Shown: positions 1-12,202 of the stretch, one piece after another | Layout: the number at the start of each line of letters is the position of its first letter | Position numbering within the stretch: the stretch's first letter is position 1 | Assembly (NCBI GenBank): GCA_015179045.1 | Contig: WHUZ01000094.1 | Location: forward strand, 124,001-188,000 | Direction: 5' to 3' | Origin: Kalaharituber pfeilii | Lineage: Eukaryota > Ascomycota > Pezizomycetes > Pezizales > Pezizaceae | Length of the DNA stretch: 64,000 nucleotides | Position numbers and translations under genes: made by a program | Notes under the pieces: model-generated | The model's input: only the letters and a program-made list of their open reading frames with translations | What the model was told of the DNA's origin: nothing | The model's database searches: none

Positions 1-2357
1 TATAGAAGATGGAGCAATTCTTCACCTTGGCGCTTACTGTGCGGGCTTGGCATGTGCTCTACATAAGCGATGGGTGCCCCTTCTGATCTTTTGTCCGTGC
101 CAGAGAAGGCTCTGGGTTTCCAAGTCCCAATCGGGCCCTGGAACTTGAAGGGCTTTGTACGTCAGCTTGCCGTCTTAATTTTGAAAGCGCCGCAATTTTT
201 CCGTGCTCAGCTAGTGAAAGGACGGTTTATACTACATACCAGCAAAGTTAGCATACCCTTCCTAATATGATAACGTGAGAATGAAGGTTAGGGAGCTCAC
301 CGTTTTGGCTGTGACTTTCACAAGTCTTATAATTCCCCAGGTTATCTTATTCAATACAACCCGGTCTGAACGTAACTGGCGGTTCGAGCAGTGGAAGAGA
401 TGTGGCACCTTGTGCAGTAGTCTGGGGGTACTTGTGCGGACGGTTCCAAGATATCATAAATTCTCATCGGAAGGGCCCAGCTCTTGAATCCACGCTAATC
501 GAGTCACCGGACGGGGATGACTGACAAATAAACACGGTAACATACTATTTTGATTCCACGGGTTCGTTGGTTGTCATGCACACGACACAAGTGTGGTATC
601 GAGAATTTCCGCTTGTCATCGAGCTGTTTAGTATAGACCGAGATATTGCGCTGGCTGAACCCGGTAAATAAAACGGGCCATTGTAACAGTCACTAAGGTT
701 TGAAGGGAGAAGGCGGCCCTGAATTGGACGTGCTTATAGAGCCTTGAGTTGTATTGTACGGTGATGGTGTTTAGTAGGTCCATACGCACATCGCAGCCAA
801 GGACCATTTGGTAATCAATCCAGCCCCTAGTCTCGTAACCAGACTATGGTTGGCCTACGCATTCGGGGATTTTATTTGCTACGGGCGAGGGGAGGTTGTC
901 ATGAGACACTAGAGTTAATTGGGGTCGAATAGATGGATAGAACTTGCAAAGGGCTGTGCTCGTTTGTATGTAACAGTCTCGAACGTTTGTTTAGTTATTT
1001 TGCTAAATCAAAAGACCAGCCTTGCTTCATATTATCATACTGCCAGAGCAATAAAGCAGATACATAAATTTCTTGGGGCGGCGAAGCCCAAAATTTAAAA
1101 GTGACGATCATCTCTGAGGCTGGTAAAGCTTTCCAACAGGGGTTTTGTGGCTCGAGGATTGAGCCACGTTCGAACGCATTTTACGGGTCCCCTCCATATG
1201 TACTCGAGTACCAAGCAGGACGAGGCTCCTACCAAGCCAGTGCACGCGGCTGCTGGGGAACGGCGCCTGATTGGATCGTGAACAGGTAAGTCACCGCCCG
1301 GGTTCGAGACTGAGGCCCCTGCCTGCCTGCCGCCCGCATCGCTCCATGCCGGTATGCATAACGAGGCCACTCTGGGAGAAAGGGCCCAGGCGTAAGTGGA
1401 GGGGGGCTGCTCCCCTTTCTCTGCCCTGCCTTGTGTGCCGCGGGCGACCTAGCTCCCTGCTCGCTGCTCGCTGCTCCCTGCTCCCAAGTGCCACCACCGT
1501 ACTCGTCCCCTTTTCCCTGACCCCTTCCAACTTTTTTTCTTTCTTTGACCGTCTTACCCTTAACCTCTTTCGTTGCACGCCTGCTCTTCACTTTGTCGCA
1601 CGTACTTGCATTATCACTATTGTTATTACCATTGTAACTTGTCTCCCCAATCTTTCACGCGCTCCGCTCGTTCTGCCACCACGTCAAAAGAGTCCCAATT
1701 GAAGGTTATTCCTTGTTGGCCCCTCTCCCGCGCCTCCAACCCCCCCCCCCCCCCCGCCCCCCGTTCGTACGCACTTTGCCTGCATCCCAGTAGTTCGTAG
1801 AGAGGCGGGCGCGAATGTGGGCGTGCGCTGCTGACCCAACTGCTTCCCCCCCCCTCCCACCACCACCACCACCACCACCACAGTCCAGGGCCAGCTGGTT
1901 GTTCCGAGCGATCTTGCCTCTCGCACGTCCTCCCTTCTCCTCCTGCTCCTCCTCCTCCATTCCTCTCCCCCTTCTTGTTCTGACTTAGCTTTTATCCTTT
2001 CGTACGCTCTTGGCCTTCTTTCTTCCTTAATTACTTCTCTCCACTGCCTCTCGAAAGGGAGTTCTGTCCAATTTGTTACTCTTATTGTGTGCCTATGAGG
2101 AGTGTCTTCACTTTTCCTTTCACGTACTCAATCGATCGTTGAAGTTTCGCCAGCAGCTTCTATCACGAGGGTCTTGGTGCCCCCAGTTTGTGTCGAGCAT
2201 CTTCTCCTTCAGCCCTTTTGCTTGGCCCCTATTCCATTTAGTTCAGAAAGTTCGTACAACTCGAGCAATTTACGACTCCATTACAATTCGTTCGACTTAA
2301 CAAGCCTTTAATTCGAAGCGTCTGTGTTTCTTCTTGTTCACCCAAGATACCTCAGCT
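1..2357. other. gene-free left flank and pyrimidine-rich Nrd1 leader
   Basis: No gene is supportable from 1 to about 1,300. The open frames are short and lack codon structure or recognisable motifs. From about 1,370 to 2,340 the + strand becomes strongly pyrimidine-rich, with CT tracts, a 16-base C run at 1,740 and a CCA repeat near 1,858-1,881. This is typical of the promoter and long 5' leader of highly expressed ascomycete genes. It directly precedes the Nrd1-type gene and is best read as its promoter and leader. The transcription start cannot be placed from sequence alone. Confidence 0.5.
1200..1211. repeat. perfect 12-bp palindrome, copy 1 of 3
   Basis: GTACTCGAGTAC is its own reverse complement. 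Identical copies lie at 43,938-43,949 and 57,854-57,865. Flanks differ between copies. All three are intergenic. Function unknown. Confidence 0.6.
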
Positions 2358-2458
2358 GTGAGTAGACCATGATTGCATTGTCCGTCCCATATGTGAGAGC
2401 GTAGTGCAGGGTGCGATCCACTGGAATTGGGCATGTGGCTGATATACCCACCTCTTAG
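2358..2458 (+). other. probable 5' UTR intron of the Nrd1-type gene
   Basis: GTGAGT at 2,358, a CTGAT branch-like site near 2,439 and a pyrimidine-rich CTCTTAG acceptor ending at 2,458 form a 101-base intron of ordinary fungal shape. If it is spliced, the in-frame upstream codons before 2,459 are not translated, and the ATG at 2,565 is the natural start. This is inferred from splice signals only. Confidence 0.45.
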
Positions 2459-2564
2459 AATAAGTGTTCGAGTGTACATTCACCGGACACTCCACTCTGT
2501 TATTAAGACGGCTATCTTGAGAGTTCCCTACCTGGACAACGGTGTCCTCCAACATTACTACGCA

Positions 2565-4757
2565 ATGCAAGACTCTGCTGCCAACGCCCAAGCACGTCTT
2601 CCCCACAACCTTGCGAAGGTCACTGCTGAGCGAAGCAATGGAGAACACCCAGGCTTTGCGGAGGCAAGACGACGTGTCAACGTCTCGTCAATAAACACCG
2701 GGGCCCCCCAAGGTATGGGGGATGGACTCTCGTCCCCTAACAATGGTTATGACATGAATTTCACTCCTTTATTGCCCTCTCAGCTTCTTTTGGGATCACC
2801 ATTTCAACCTGGCACTCCCCAGGGGTTTGCCTCTCCCGGGTTTTCAATGCAGCAGTTCCAGCAGCAGAATGCCTTGTCTCCAACTCTGCATTCAGGGCTC
2901 ATGTCACCAACAGGTTTCTCCACCCAATACGCTACTTACTATTCGCAAGCATCCCCCACAGGCTCACCAATGATAGCTACTCCTGGTATGGTTCCAGGCA
3001 CGTCTCGCACTGTGTACCTGGGGAACATCCCCCCTGAAACCTCGGCAGAAGAGATCCTTGGCCATGTGAGATCTGGTCAAATTGAGTCTGTCAGACTTCT
3101 TCCAGACAAGAACTGCGCGTTCATCTCTTTCCTCGATGGTGCATCGGCAACTCATTTCCACTCAGATGCAATTCTGAAGAAGCTCTCGATTCGCGGACAA
3201 GATATTAAGGTTGGCTGGGGCAAGCCATCTCAAGTCCCAACTTCTGTTGCTGTCGCCGTTCAGCAGTCGGTGGCTTCAAGAAACGTTTATTTGGGTAATC
3301 TTCCAGAAGACATCGCTGAAGAAGAAATTCGCGAAGATCTAGGAAAGTTTGGTCCTATCGACACCATCAAGATCGTTCGTGAGAAGAACATTGCGTTTGT
3401 TCATTTCCTTTCCATTGGAAATGCAATCAAGGCTGTTACCCAGCTTCCCCAAGAGCCAAAATGGCAAAGTCCCCGACGTGTCTACTATGGCAAAGATAGA
3501 TGTGCATATGTATCCAAAACACAACAGCAGAATGCGGCCCAATATCTTGGGATCTCTCCTGGCCTTTCTCATGTCTTGAATGGTGCAGACAAAGAAATGA
3601 TCTCGAACGCATTAGCGCAGCAGTCATATGCCGCTGCGCAGGTCGCAACACAGGCAGGCGGAATCAACAATCTTGGTAATCGTACTGTTTACCTTGGAAA
3701 CATTCACCCTGAAACAACTATAGAAGAAATTTGTAATGTTGTTCGTGGAGGATTATTACATCACATCCGGTACATTCCAGATAAACACATCTGCTTCGTT
3801 ACCTTCATCGACCCTACCGCAGCTGCAAGCTTCTACGCTTTGAGCAATCTTCAGGGGCTCATGATCCACAATCGAAGGTTGAAGATAGGATGGGGCAAGC
3901 ACTCTGGTGCCTTACCACCGGCTATTGCCCTCGCTGTATCTGGAGGTGCTTCCCGCAATGTGTATATTGGAAACTTGGATGAATCATGGACCGAAGAGCG
4001 TCTCAAGCAAGACTTTTCTGAGTATGGTGAGATTGAGCTTGTCAATACTCTGCGGGAAAAAAGCTGCGCGTTTGTAAACTTCACCAATATTGCCAATGCT
4101 ATCAAGGCTATTGAAGCTGTTCGGGGCAGGGAGGAGTATAAGCGGTTCAAGATCAATTTCGGAAAGGACAGGTGTGGAAATCCACCTCGTCAAGTCAACG
4201 GGCAAGCTGCTACACCGACATCTGCAAATGCTCAGGCGAATGGATCCCCTGTGAATGGGCCACCAAGTGCTGGATTACAGCCAAATCTCTCTCAGCAATC
4301 AGGTTCCGGAAACTCCCCAAACTCCTTATCCCCAGGGCTTCCTAATACTAATCCGAGTGGAAGCACTCCACCCAATACAGCAGCTATAAACCATATCACC
4401 GCGAACCCCCTTCAAGTTTATCTCGCTCAGCAACAGCAACAACAAGACGCCGCTGCATACTCTTCCCTTCAACAACAGCTAGCCGCCGCACAGCAAGCCG
4501 CCGCGGTCGCAAACGCAGTGTATGGTCAGCACACTCCACTAGATCCTGCCGGGCAGGGCGCAGCAGCAGCAGTTGATGGAAGCCTAAACAATGGGATGGG
4601 GAACAACTTGAATGTGGTCCGCGGCGCGCAACATGCTCGCGCCGTTAGCCTACCGGTGCTACCGCAAGGGCAACAACTTCCTCAACAGGGAATGGGAAAT
4701 GGAGTCTATGGCATGCCCATTCAAGAAGGGACCTGGTCTGAGGAGGAGCAGCGTTAA
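2565..4757 (+). CDS. nrd1: four-RRM RNA-binding protein, Nrd1/Msa2 type
   Basis: Encodes 730 residues in one exon. Four RNA recognition motifs are visible at about 148-220, 239-313, 373-445 and 464-537. Each begins with an RNP2-like V-Y-[LI]-G-N core, with RNP1-like blocks such as CAFISF, IAFVHF, ICFVTF and CAFVNF. RRMs 1 and 3 end in a W-G-K signature and RRMs 2 and 4 in G-K-D-R-C, the paired arrangement of the S. pombe Nrd1 / yeast Msa2 family. Those proteins bind mRNAs and restrain sexual differentiation in fission yeast. The N-terminus is Q/S/P-rich, and the C-terminus (from about 545) is N/P-rich and then Q/A-rich and probably disordered. I chose ATG 2,565 because the open upstream frame lacks conservation and probably lies in a 5' UTR intron. 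The symbol follows S. pombe and is unrelated to S. cerevisiae NRD1, the transcription terminator. Confidence 0.9.
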   Translation: MQDSAANAQARLPHNLAKVTAERSNGEHPGFAEARRRVNVSSINTGAPQGMGDGLSSPNNGYDMNFTPLLPSQLLLGSPFQPGTPQGFASPGFSMQQFQQQNALSPTLHSGLMSPTGFSTQYATYYSQASPTGSPMIATPGMVPGTSRTVYLGNIPPETSAEEILGHVRSGQIESVRLLPDKNCAFISFLDGASATHFHSDAILKKLSIRGQDIKVGWGKPSQVPTSVAVAVQQSVASRNVYLGNLPEDIAEEEIREDLGKFGPIDTIKIVREKNIAFVHFLSIGNAIKAVTQLPQEPKWQSPRRVYYGKDRCAYVSKTQQQNAAQYLGISPGLSHVLNGADKEMISNALAQQSYAAAQVATQAGGINNLGNRTVYLGNIHPETTIEEICNVVRGGLLHHIRYIPDKHICFVTFIDPTAAASFYALSNLQGLMIHNRRLKIGWGKHSGALPPAIALAVSGGASRNVYIGNLDESWTEERLKQDFSEYGEIELVNTLREKSCAFVNFTNIANAIKAIEAVRGREEYKRFKINFGKDRCGNPPRQVNGQAATPTSANAQANGSPVNGPPSAGLQPNLSQQSGSGNSPNSLSPGLPNTNPSGSTPPNTAAINHITANPLQVYLAQQQQQQDAAAYSSLQQQLAAAQQAAAVANAVYGQHTPLDPAGQGAAAAVDGSLNNGMGNNLNVVRGAQHARAVSLPVLPQGQQLPQQGMGNGVYGMPIQEGTWSEEEQR

Positions 4758-7700
4758 GTCGGGAACACTTCTTACAGTTTGCCGGGTTGCCAGTTCAATG
4801 AATATATTGGAGTTATAGAGTTAGAAAAGGAGTCGTGAAAGTTTCTATTGGTTATGGGGGCAGATCTGCGTAGCCGTTTTTAATGGAAGCTTCTTGTGTG
4901 CACCATTTACCATTCTCTCTTTATTTTCTGCTTTGAATACACCACTACCTACCTTACTCTAAGTTTCCTTTCATTGTATTTGTTTGATCTTGTACCCTCT
5001 TATGCTTATGTATTCCTCCCCCCATTTTGGTTATTAATTCTCCGTTATTACTACTTGTCCTTGATTTCCTATTTGCTTTGATTGAGCACAGCCATCTCCA
5101 TACCCCGCACCCTTTTACAGCCTCTTTGGTCCGCAAAACTACCATCTTTCATTCTGACCTCCTTTTTATTTATTTATTTATACATCTCTTATATTTTCCT
5201 TTCTCCATAGGGAGTGGCAATTATGCCACCATAGGGATCCTAGGGCGCGGGTGGGAACGCAAGTCATTTGGTTGGTCGTTAGGGCGGAGTGTTGAGTAAT
5301 GACGGGATAAATAAAGCACTTGCAATATAGCATATCAATGCGGAAAATACCCTGTTTTTTTTGCACTTGGCTATACTTTCGCATTCGAAGGAGTTGTACT
5401 AAGAACAGTCATGGGTCATGCGCGCCTTGTATGGGCTGAAAAGAAAAAGAAAGAAAGAGTCGGGTGACCAATGGAGGCTACTGGTGATGGGCCAATCGTC
5501 GTTTATTGACGTGCTAGCAATTGGGCCGTGCATCTGGCTTGGACAAGCGGAGATGCCCCTCAGGCCTTTGCTGCTAGTTCCATTGATGATCATGCACTCG
5601 TGCTATTGTGTTGACAGGACTCAACCTAGGACAAGAGGGAAAATAACTCCACTCCTCGCTAGAGTAAGGTCAACAGCGTCTTTCACTGGTAAAGATGGAA
5701 AGGAAATCCATAGTCCTCTCTACGCTTGACGGCAACAAAAGAGGAAACAATAGAATAAAGGACAGGTGAGGGAGCCACGTGGAGCGCTCCCATCCCTAGG
5801 GGAGCTGTACACGCGGCAAAGTACTTGACATAGTAGCAGATTTAGGCCTCGTGCCTGCCCTGGAGGCCTTGAATATCTGGCATACATACTGCTTCAATTG
5901 ACGAAATGGTGAGGCCAAGATACAGTCGGATAAGATGGCATGTTTTGGGGAATTTTTCAGGCTTCAGCGGGGGCCAAGAACGGCCTACTGTAAGAGGAGG
6001 GGTAGACTGGTGGTCCACCGGCCAGGTTATGGGATTGCGGATACTTGACTATAGCGATATGCGCGAATGATGCCAAACTAGCGATGGTGCAGATCGATAT
6101 GAAGAAATTTGCAAGCAATGTGTCGATTGGGTAAAGGCATTCTATTCCAAGTAGATGCTGCAATTACTGGTAGATTACCTGTCCTCTCGAGGACATCATG
6201 CTACCCTATACCTAGCCACTCGTTTTGCCGCGGCATTTCTCTATGCCCCACGCGATTGGCATCGTTTATTCCATAAAGTCAATGGCACCTTACTTGCTCC
6301 GACTCGAGGACTTACTTGCCCTAGTCCTCATGGACAGGACCCTTAACGGAAAGTTTTGTTTTGTAGGACCCTGACCATAGATCGTTAAATTGTCTCCACG
6401 TAATATCAAACCACGCTCTTTACACACTTCCACACTCACTCACGCATGCATCAAACGTTAAGTAAGATCGCCAAGATGGGTACCATTTTATACGGATCTG
6501 GCCGGCACCGGTGCGGGAAGTCCGGTCCCTGAATTGGATCTTATTCTGCCTGGCACCACAGAGAAAAAGCCTCTTTGTGGCGAGTGTGTTCACATATCGT
6601 TCATGTAACGCTGCACACAAACTGTATATGCACATACACTCCTCATACAGCACAATTGCGCTGTTGATATTTGATTCCATGAGTGGTTATTTTTGTGATC
6701 AGCCATCATCCAGCACCCATTGCGTGCAGGCTTTCATTCCTCCCCGTCTTACATAGGCTACAATTTCCTGGAAGTGAAGTGGCGGGGCGGTAAAATGCAT
6801 GAAAACTCATCTCGTTCCCATTCTTGTTTCTGTTGTGGCGACTCCCCTTGTCGAACGCTCGGCCATGCGTTGATGTGTTAATGTCATGCAATGCGATGCG
6901 TTAATATCTATCGAATTACATCCGTTTGGGCCCCCCTGAATGTTTGTATATCATGTTAGTGATATATACATCACTGCCAAGAATACGCGGGGACCAAACG
7001 TGTTATCGATTTGGTGAGTGAGGTGCAGGAAGTTAAGAACCGGCCCACCAAAATTTTCCAACTCACTCAGCTCCACCAAATCAACTCTGATTTTAATGAT
7101 TATATCATAGATTTGTTTCTTTTTTCGGGCGCTGAACAAAATCTATGCTAATCCATCTTTAATTTGAGAAAAGATTGGTTGAGCTGATAAGCGTCAAGCT
7201 TAGGGCTTTTGGAGCCTTAAGTTATGTAGAGTACATACTTATATGGGGCAAAACTGCCAAGCGGCAAACGCCAAGGCAAAAGGTGCCTATTTAAGTTAGA
7301 GTGCAAACTACTCTAGTCTAAATTTGGCCTGATACTAACCAAAGAAAGTTAATGATTGGTGGCAAGAAATGTTACATGTCCGCTCTTAACTTCCGGCACC
7401 ATATGTGAGCTCTACAATCTGAGGCTTCCCGTCTACCCAACGATACGGGCAATTCACAGTCATGACGGCATTCAGACAGTCTACAACTGGTCAATTTGAT
7501 AGAAGGGAAGAGCTAGTTAGATATCGAAGCATGACAAGCGATAAACCAAGATGCACTCTGACGAGGGCATCAGTGCATGCATTTACGCTTTTGGACGCCA
7601 GCGTTATGATTTGCAGTTTACGACCCTGCGCCACGAGTGTAGGGCGTAACTGACGCAGACCCCCTGCTATTTTGAAGGACAGTAGACTGAGATACTGAAA

Positions 7701-8023
7701 AGGTAGAAGGAGGGGTTGAAGATGTTGACGGGAAGGGAGATGCCAATTGCCCAGGGGAAAAGAAAGCTATGGGGGAGCAGGAGGAAATGGGAGAGAGAGG
7801 GAGAGGTTGATTACTGAAGCTGTTTGTTGAGGTTGCTGCCCTGGGAGTGGGAGGGAGATTACGCTGACACTAAGTGGAATGGAATGGGTTGTCGATTTAA
7901 CATTTGGTTGTTACACTACAACATCAAACGGATTCACACCAGCGGGGCAAGGGGCAGACGGCGGCGGTGGTAGGGACAGGTACCACGGTGGACATCAACG
8001 TGAGGAAGGATCTGTTTGCCCAG
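4758..8023. other. gene-free stretch downstream of the Nrd1-type gene
   Basis: The first 500 bases are T-rich and probably hold the 3' UTR and polyadenylation region of the Nrd1-type gene. Nothing else here could be tied to a protein or RNA family. The open frames are short, without splice-consistent extension, and no tRNA-like fold was found. Confidence 0.4.
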
Positions 8024-8499
8024 CGACGATAAGGAGCTGGCAAATCTGAAAAGGCTGATGGAGGAGACACCAGTAGGTGAGATGGACGATAGTAGCAAGG
8101 AGGATGTTATTAGGAGGATGAGGATTGATGATGGTATCCCCTCTCAACCTTCTCCACACATTACCCTCAATTGCCCATAACCTGGCATCCACACATAACT
8201 AACCCGAGATTCAATTCAGGGATGTCCTTCACCGCCTTCGACATTGCAACATGCACGCTGTGTCCTTGTTTCTAGTGACATTCATCATCAGTAAGCACTT
8301 CGTTCCTTCTCTACGCTTCTCGGTCAACTTTCCCACGTACTTAGCCTATTACCTCTCTAAACACAGAGATCCCATATATGCAGCTACACGCTCCATTGCA
8401 CCCGCCGTGCCCGCCGCCGGCACCGATACCTCAGTGCCAAAGGAACCTGGGCATGATGAAGAGTATGTTGACATCATTGAACAAGTGGACATAGAATAA
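8024..8499 (+). other. possible small spliced gene or gene remnant, unrecognised
   Basis: Several splice-like signals bracket protein-like stretches. CAG at 8,021-8,023 is followed by an open frame to 8,133 (reading DDKELANLKRLMEETPVGEM onward) ending at a GTATCC donor. CTAAC plus TTCAG gives an acceptor near 8,219. GTAAGC at 8,291 and ACAG/AGAG near 8,366-8,368 bound a 76-78-base intron. The last open stretch is acidic and ends at 8,499. No single frame runs through all pieces, because the second piece meets a stop before the next donor. It may be a decayed gene, a small gene with other junctions, or chance. I do not recognise a family. Confidence 0.2.
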
Positions 8500-8852
8500 C
8501 AGCCGACCCGACTAGAATCTAGTTCTTCTCCTTTAAAAATCTTACAAAAAGCTTTTTGGAATGGCAAAATCCCTGACGTCAAACCGATGCGGAAACTACT
8601 GATCAATTATTACATTCTTGCTCGTTAAATTGAATTGAACTTCAATGTTATCGATCTCAATCATACCTCAAGGTCCAAAAGAGTTTTCAAAATCGAACAC
8701 AGTTTATCATCATGCTGTAGTCAGTTAGACTCAATGAACGTGCAACAAGCGTCAAGACTTCGGAGAATAACGATCAATAACCTCCCATCGAGCTTAAGGA
8801 ATCAGGTTAGCACTATAGCAGAGGACGGAAAGGAATCGATGAACTTGAATTG

Positions 8853-9369
8853 AGGTGGCTGGTGGGCTTTCTTCGACGGAACAAGTACGTTGTAAGGACA
8901 TTCTTAGGAGTGGATGACCAGCAAATACCGTATTTGTCACCTGTGCTTTACGCATACCGACCACACCGCATTCGGGCGCTGGGAATTTCCCCGGCAATGA
9001 TATACGGTCGTGAGTTGCGTTTACCTTTCTGATGTCGAGCTGCCGGTTCAGGCACCTTCCTGACTTAGGATGATTTGCACCGCGAAAAGGTTTCGCAGCG
9101 ATTGAGTGTCCCTAACTGACACGGTTTTTACTCTACGTGCGACGAACTAACTTTACCAGATGTTACAAGCATCGAGTTGTCCCATTCAATTGGTGACCGT
9201 GCATGAGCCCCGACTCCCGGTTACGATACCGGGTTCGCTCGCTCGTTCGCTCTAAGATGGAAAGGGGCCGTATATTGTGAAGGTGGTATTGGATAGGAGA
9301 GCTCACAAATTGAGAACGGAACGCGTTCTTTCTGGGAAGAGGTTCATGACGGTGCCTGTTGTCAATTAA
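8853..9369 (+). mobile_element. decayed Ty3/gypsy-type integrase C-terminal remnant
   Basis: At 8,850-9,032 the + strand reads AYRPHRIRALGISPAMIYGR-ELRLP. This matches the end of retroelement integrase cores (A-Y-x..H..T-G-x-S-P-x-x-x-x-Y-G-R-x-x-R-L-P). About 200 bases on, near 9,236-9,369, LRWKG runs into GPYIVKVVLDRRAHKL after a one-base frame change. That is the usual RWKGPY block of the integrase C-terminal domain. Stops and frame shifts between the two blocks show the copy is dead. No LTRs, reverse transcriptase or gag were recognised nearby. The motif match is good but the assignment rests on short blocks. Confidence 0.55.
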
Positions 9370-11191
9370 TGGGAGGACGCTTCGGGAAATTACGGATAAG
9401 GAAAGGGATCTGGTGGAAAAGATGGCCACGGCCAGGAAAGAAGTGAAGTGACGACAGGGAGAGCACTCGGGATACTTAACCAACGATAATGAGGTTCATA
9501 GTTACGACTAAACAAAATTGATATTTGGACACAATCCGGCCAAACACAGAATTCACCGACTGAAAGGTCTGGATTAGATAGTTCATTTGTATTTGGCGTT
9601 GGGGAACAGTAAGTCTTGATCCGATATCGGGGCTGTAAGTTTCTCGAGTTAAGATCTTTGGGTTAATTACTTATACAGCTTGACATTTTATTATATGCTG
9701 TTAAAGGGTATGATCTGAAAGACAACGATGCACGTTATCGAAAAGGCAAAGATAGATATTCTATATTCCATTGGGCAGCGGGGGGTTATCAGCATTGGAA
9801 AAAGGGAAGGAACTGGGCTAGGCAGAGGGATCTAAGGGAAAAAAAGAGTAGGCTGCTCGGGGTTCTATACACAACAGGATAACAGGTTTTTTCTTTTTTT
9901 TTTTTAAGAAAAAAGATGGTCTGCTTGCTAGAAAAATATAATGATAATGGAGCCTTTCTTTCTCTTAGCTTTTGTCATTCGTTCGCGTGGTTTTTTTTTT
10001 TCTAATGAAACAAGCTATTGGAGGGGGTAATATGGCAAGAGAGGACTGAGTGAGGTCTGTATTGCAGACATCAATGGCGTCGTGGGGCGTCAGGAACGAC
10101 GAGATTGAGATATCATCAGACTCGGAAACGGTGGAAACACTGAGCGTCCAATAACACCTATAATATATATATCCATCATGAAACGACAAAGAACAACAGA
10201 CACGCCTCAATGAACATATTGGCTAAAAATACAAACCGATCAAAGTCAACCTTGGACCTATTCCAACAGCGTTAATATAGTCCAACATAAGAACCACAGT
10301 TTAATCGAAACAAAGAACGGAAGTTTTTCTAGGAAACGAAGAATCGGAAAAAAAACAAACAGAGAAAACCTTTTTCTTCAACTGAAAACCATATATTAGA
10401 AAACAATATGAATTTCTATATTTTAATATATTCAAATTTATTACTTTTTTTTTTTTCACAAAAGGGAGGAGAAATATCTTTATAAAACGAATAACAAGTT
10501 TAAGAAAAAAAAAATTATAAAAGCGGAAATCACGTGACCAGAATGTCCTACGCTACCACGTTGTTACGTGCACAAGTTATGTATGTGTGTCTCAGGGGGA
10601 TGACAGGGCCCAGGACATGGTATTATGAGAAGGAAAAAAAAAAAAAAAAAAGGAACTTGTCCATGTGTCCAATTCATACATACACGAAAAATCTGAATCA
10701 GAGATTATTGGATGTGTAAGGCTGGAAAACCGATTTTCGTGCTGCCCCCCAGTCAGTCTCATAGAAACAAACAGCGCAATAAAAAAAAAAAAAACTCGCT
10801 TTATAGATTTTTTCTACACATACACATACGCACACTTTTGTGAACTTTATCTCTGTCTCTCACTCTCCCCATATTTCCCTTATTTCTTGAGGCTTTCTAT
10901 ACCTCTGAAGTTTTGAATATTTTCGCCGTGCAAGCAACAACCGATTTATGATATGTTTGTGGCAAAGAGAAAAAAAGAAAACGTTTTATACAATAGAAAA
11001 AAAAAAAAAAGGAAACAACGAAATCAACTCAATAAACAAAATATGATAGGGGCGGTCAAAAAGAAAAGGAGCAAAATAAATTAAATATGAATAAGAAGTA
11101 GAAAAATAGAATAAGAACTGTGCTTGGAGAGATTTTTTTTTTTTTTTTTTTTCAATTTCTTTCTTTGGAACAATAAAATATATTGAGCAGG

Positions 11192-11225
<34 letters not shown>

Positions 11226-12102
11226 AACGCCCCCCTGTGCCCCCCCTCCCTCCACAAGATTAAAAGCACACATACACCACACACACACACGTTGCAAGTA
11301 AGCAAATTCTGTATGAGGAAAGTAAAAAGCAGCAGAAGGGGTTTTCGCTTCCATGCCACTTAGTGCCCTTGTAAAGGGCGCGAGGATCAGAATGGTCCTG
11401 TGAGATTTTATGAAACTTGTTTCATCAAAATTTGGTGGTAAGCCCCTCCTCTTATATATTGAATTTCCCCCTCCCCTTGTGCCATAAAAGAAACATTCAT
11501 TCAATGGAACTATGTAAGTATATTCCCAGAACGCATAGCCCGGCGAAAGAAGAACAGACCATGAAATTGAAGTATCCCCACACACGCTAGTCTAGCTCAA
11601 AGAGAGAAGTTTCTTCAAGCAATCGATATCGCTGCCTTCACTTTTCAATGGGGGGACTCTAGCGAAGCTTATGAACCGTTGTACCTTTTCCGACTCACTT
11701 ATCCACAGTCGCGAGAAACTTAAGAAAAGTTAAGAAATGAAGAAAAAGAATTACGAAAATGATGTAAAAGATATAAAATATGCTGCGGTGACCACACACA
11801 ATACAACGTAAAAAGAAATCCCAAAGCGGAAGACAAAGCAGAGACCCGGAGAATTGTATATGCTGGAATTCACAATCAAAAACCATCAAAAAAAATAAAA
11901 TAAAATAAAAATAAAAAAAAGAGAAAAAGGCTGTAAACAACAACGTGTGAAAGGGAGGAAAATTAGTAGTAGCAAGACATGGATTTGAACCAGAAATGAA
12001 TCGGCCATTGAAACTGAACAGGAACTAGAACGAGACCATCTCTTCGTAAATTGCTTTCGCTGTCATCTACGTCCCTACCCATTGGTATAAGGAGACAACA
12101 CC

Positions 12103-12166
<64 letters not shown>

Positions 12167-12202
12167 AAAATGCGGATTTATGAAAGCCGAAGATTCACTA
12201 TG
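9370..12202. other. A/T-rich gene-free tract with many homopolymers
   Basis: No supportable gene. From about 9,880 to 12,165 the + strand is crowded with A and T runs of 9 to 60 bases: near 9,897, 10,446, 10,636, 11,133-11,152, 11,192-11,222 and 12,105-12,164. Long open frames here merely encode poly-Lys or poly-Phe and are not genes. The right end, just before 12,203, should hold the 3' UTR of the minus-strand PHD gene. Confidence 0.5.
12105..12164. repeat. 60-base poly(A) tract
   Basis: An uninterrupted run of 60 A's, the longest homopolymer in the window. It lies 38 bases past the stop codon of the minus-strand PHD gene, so it would be poly(U) in that gene's 3' UTR. It could also be the tail of a retroposed insertion, but no source sequence is recognisable next to it. 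Confidence 0.8.

Noticed and set aside
1290..1312. GGGTTCGAGACT, tRNA B-box-like
   Set aside because: The flanking 70 bases do not fold into a cloverleaf and no A box lies at the right distance.
10986..11585. 199-codon open frame on the minus strand
   Set aside because: Largely poly-Phe and poly-Lys from A/T homopolymers.
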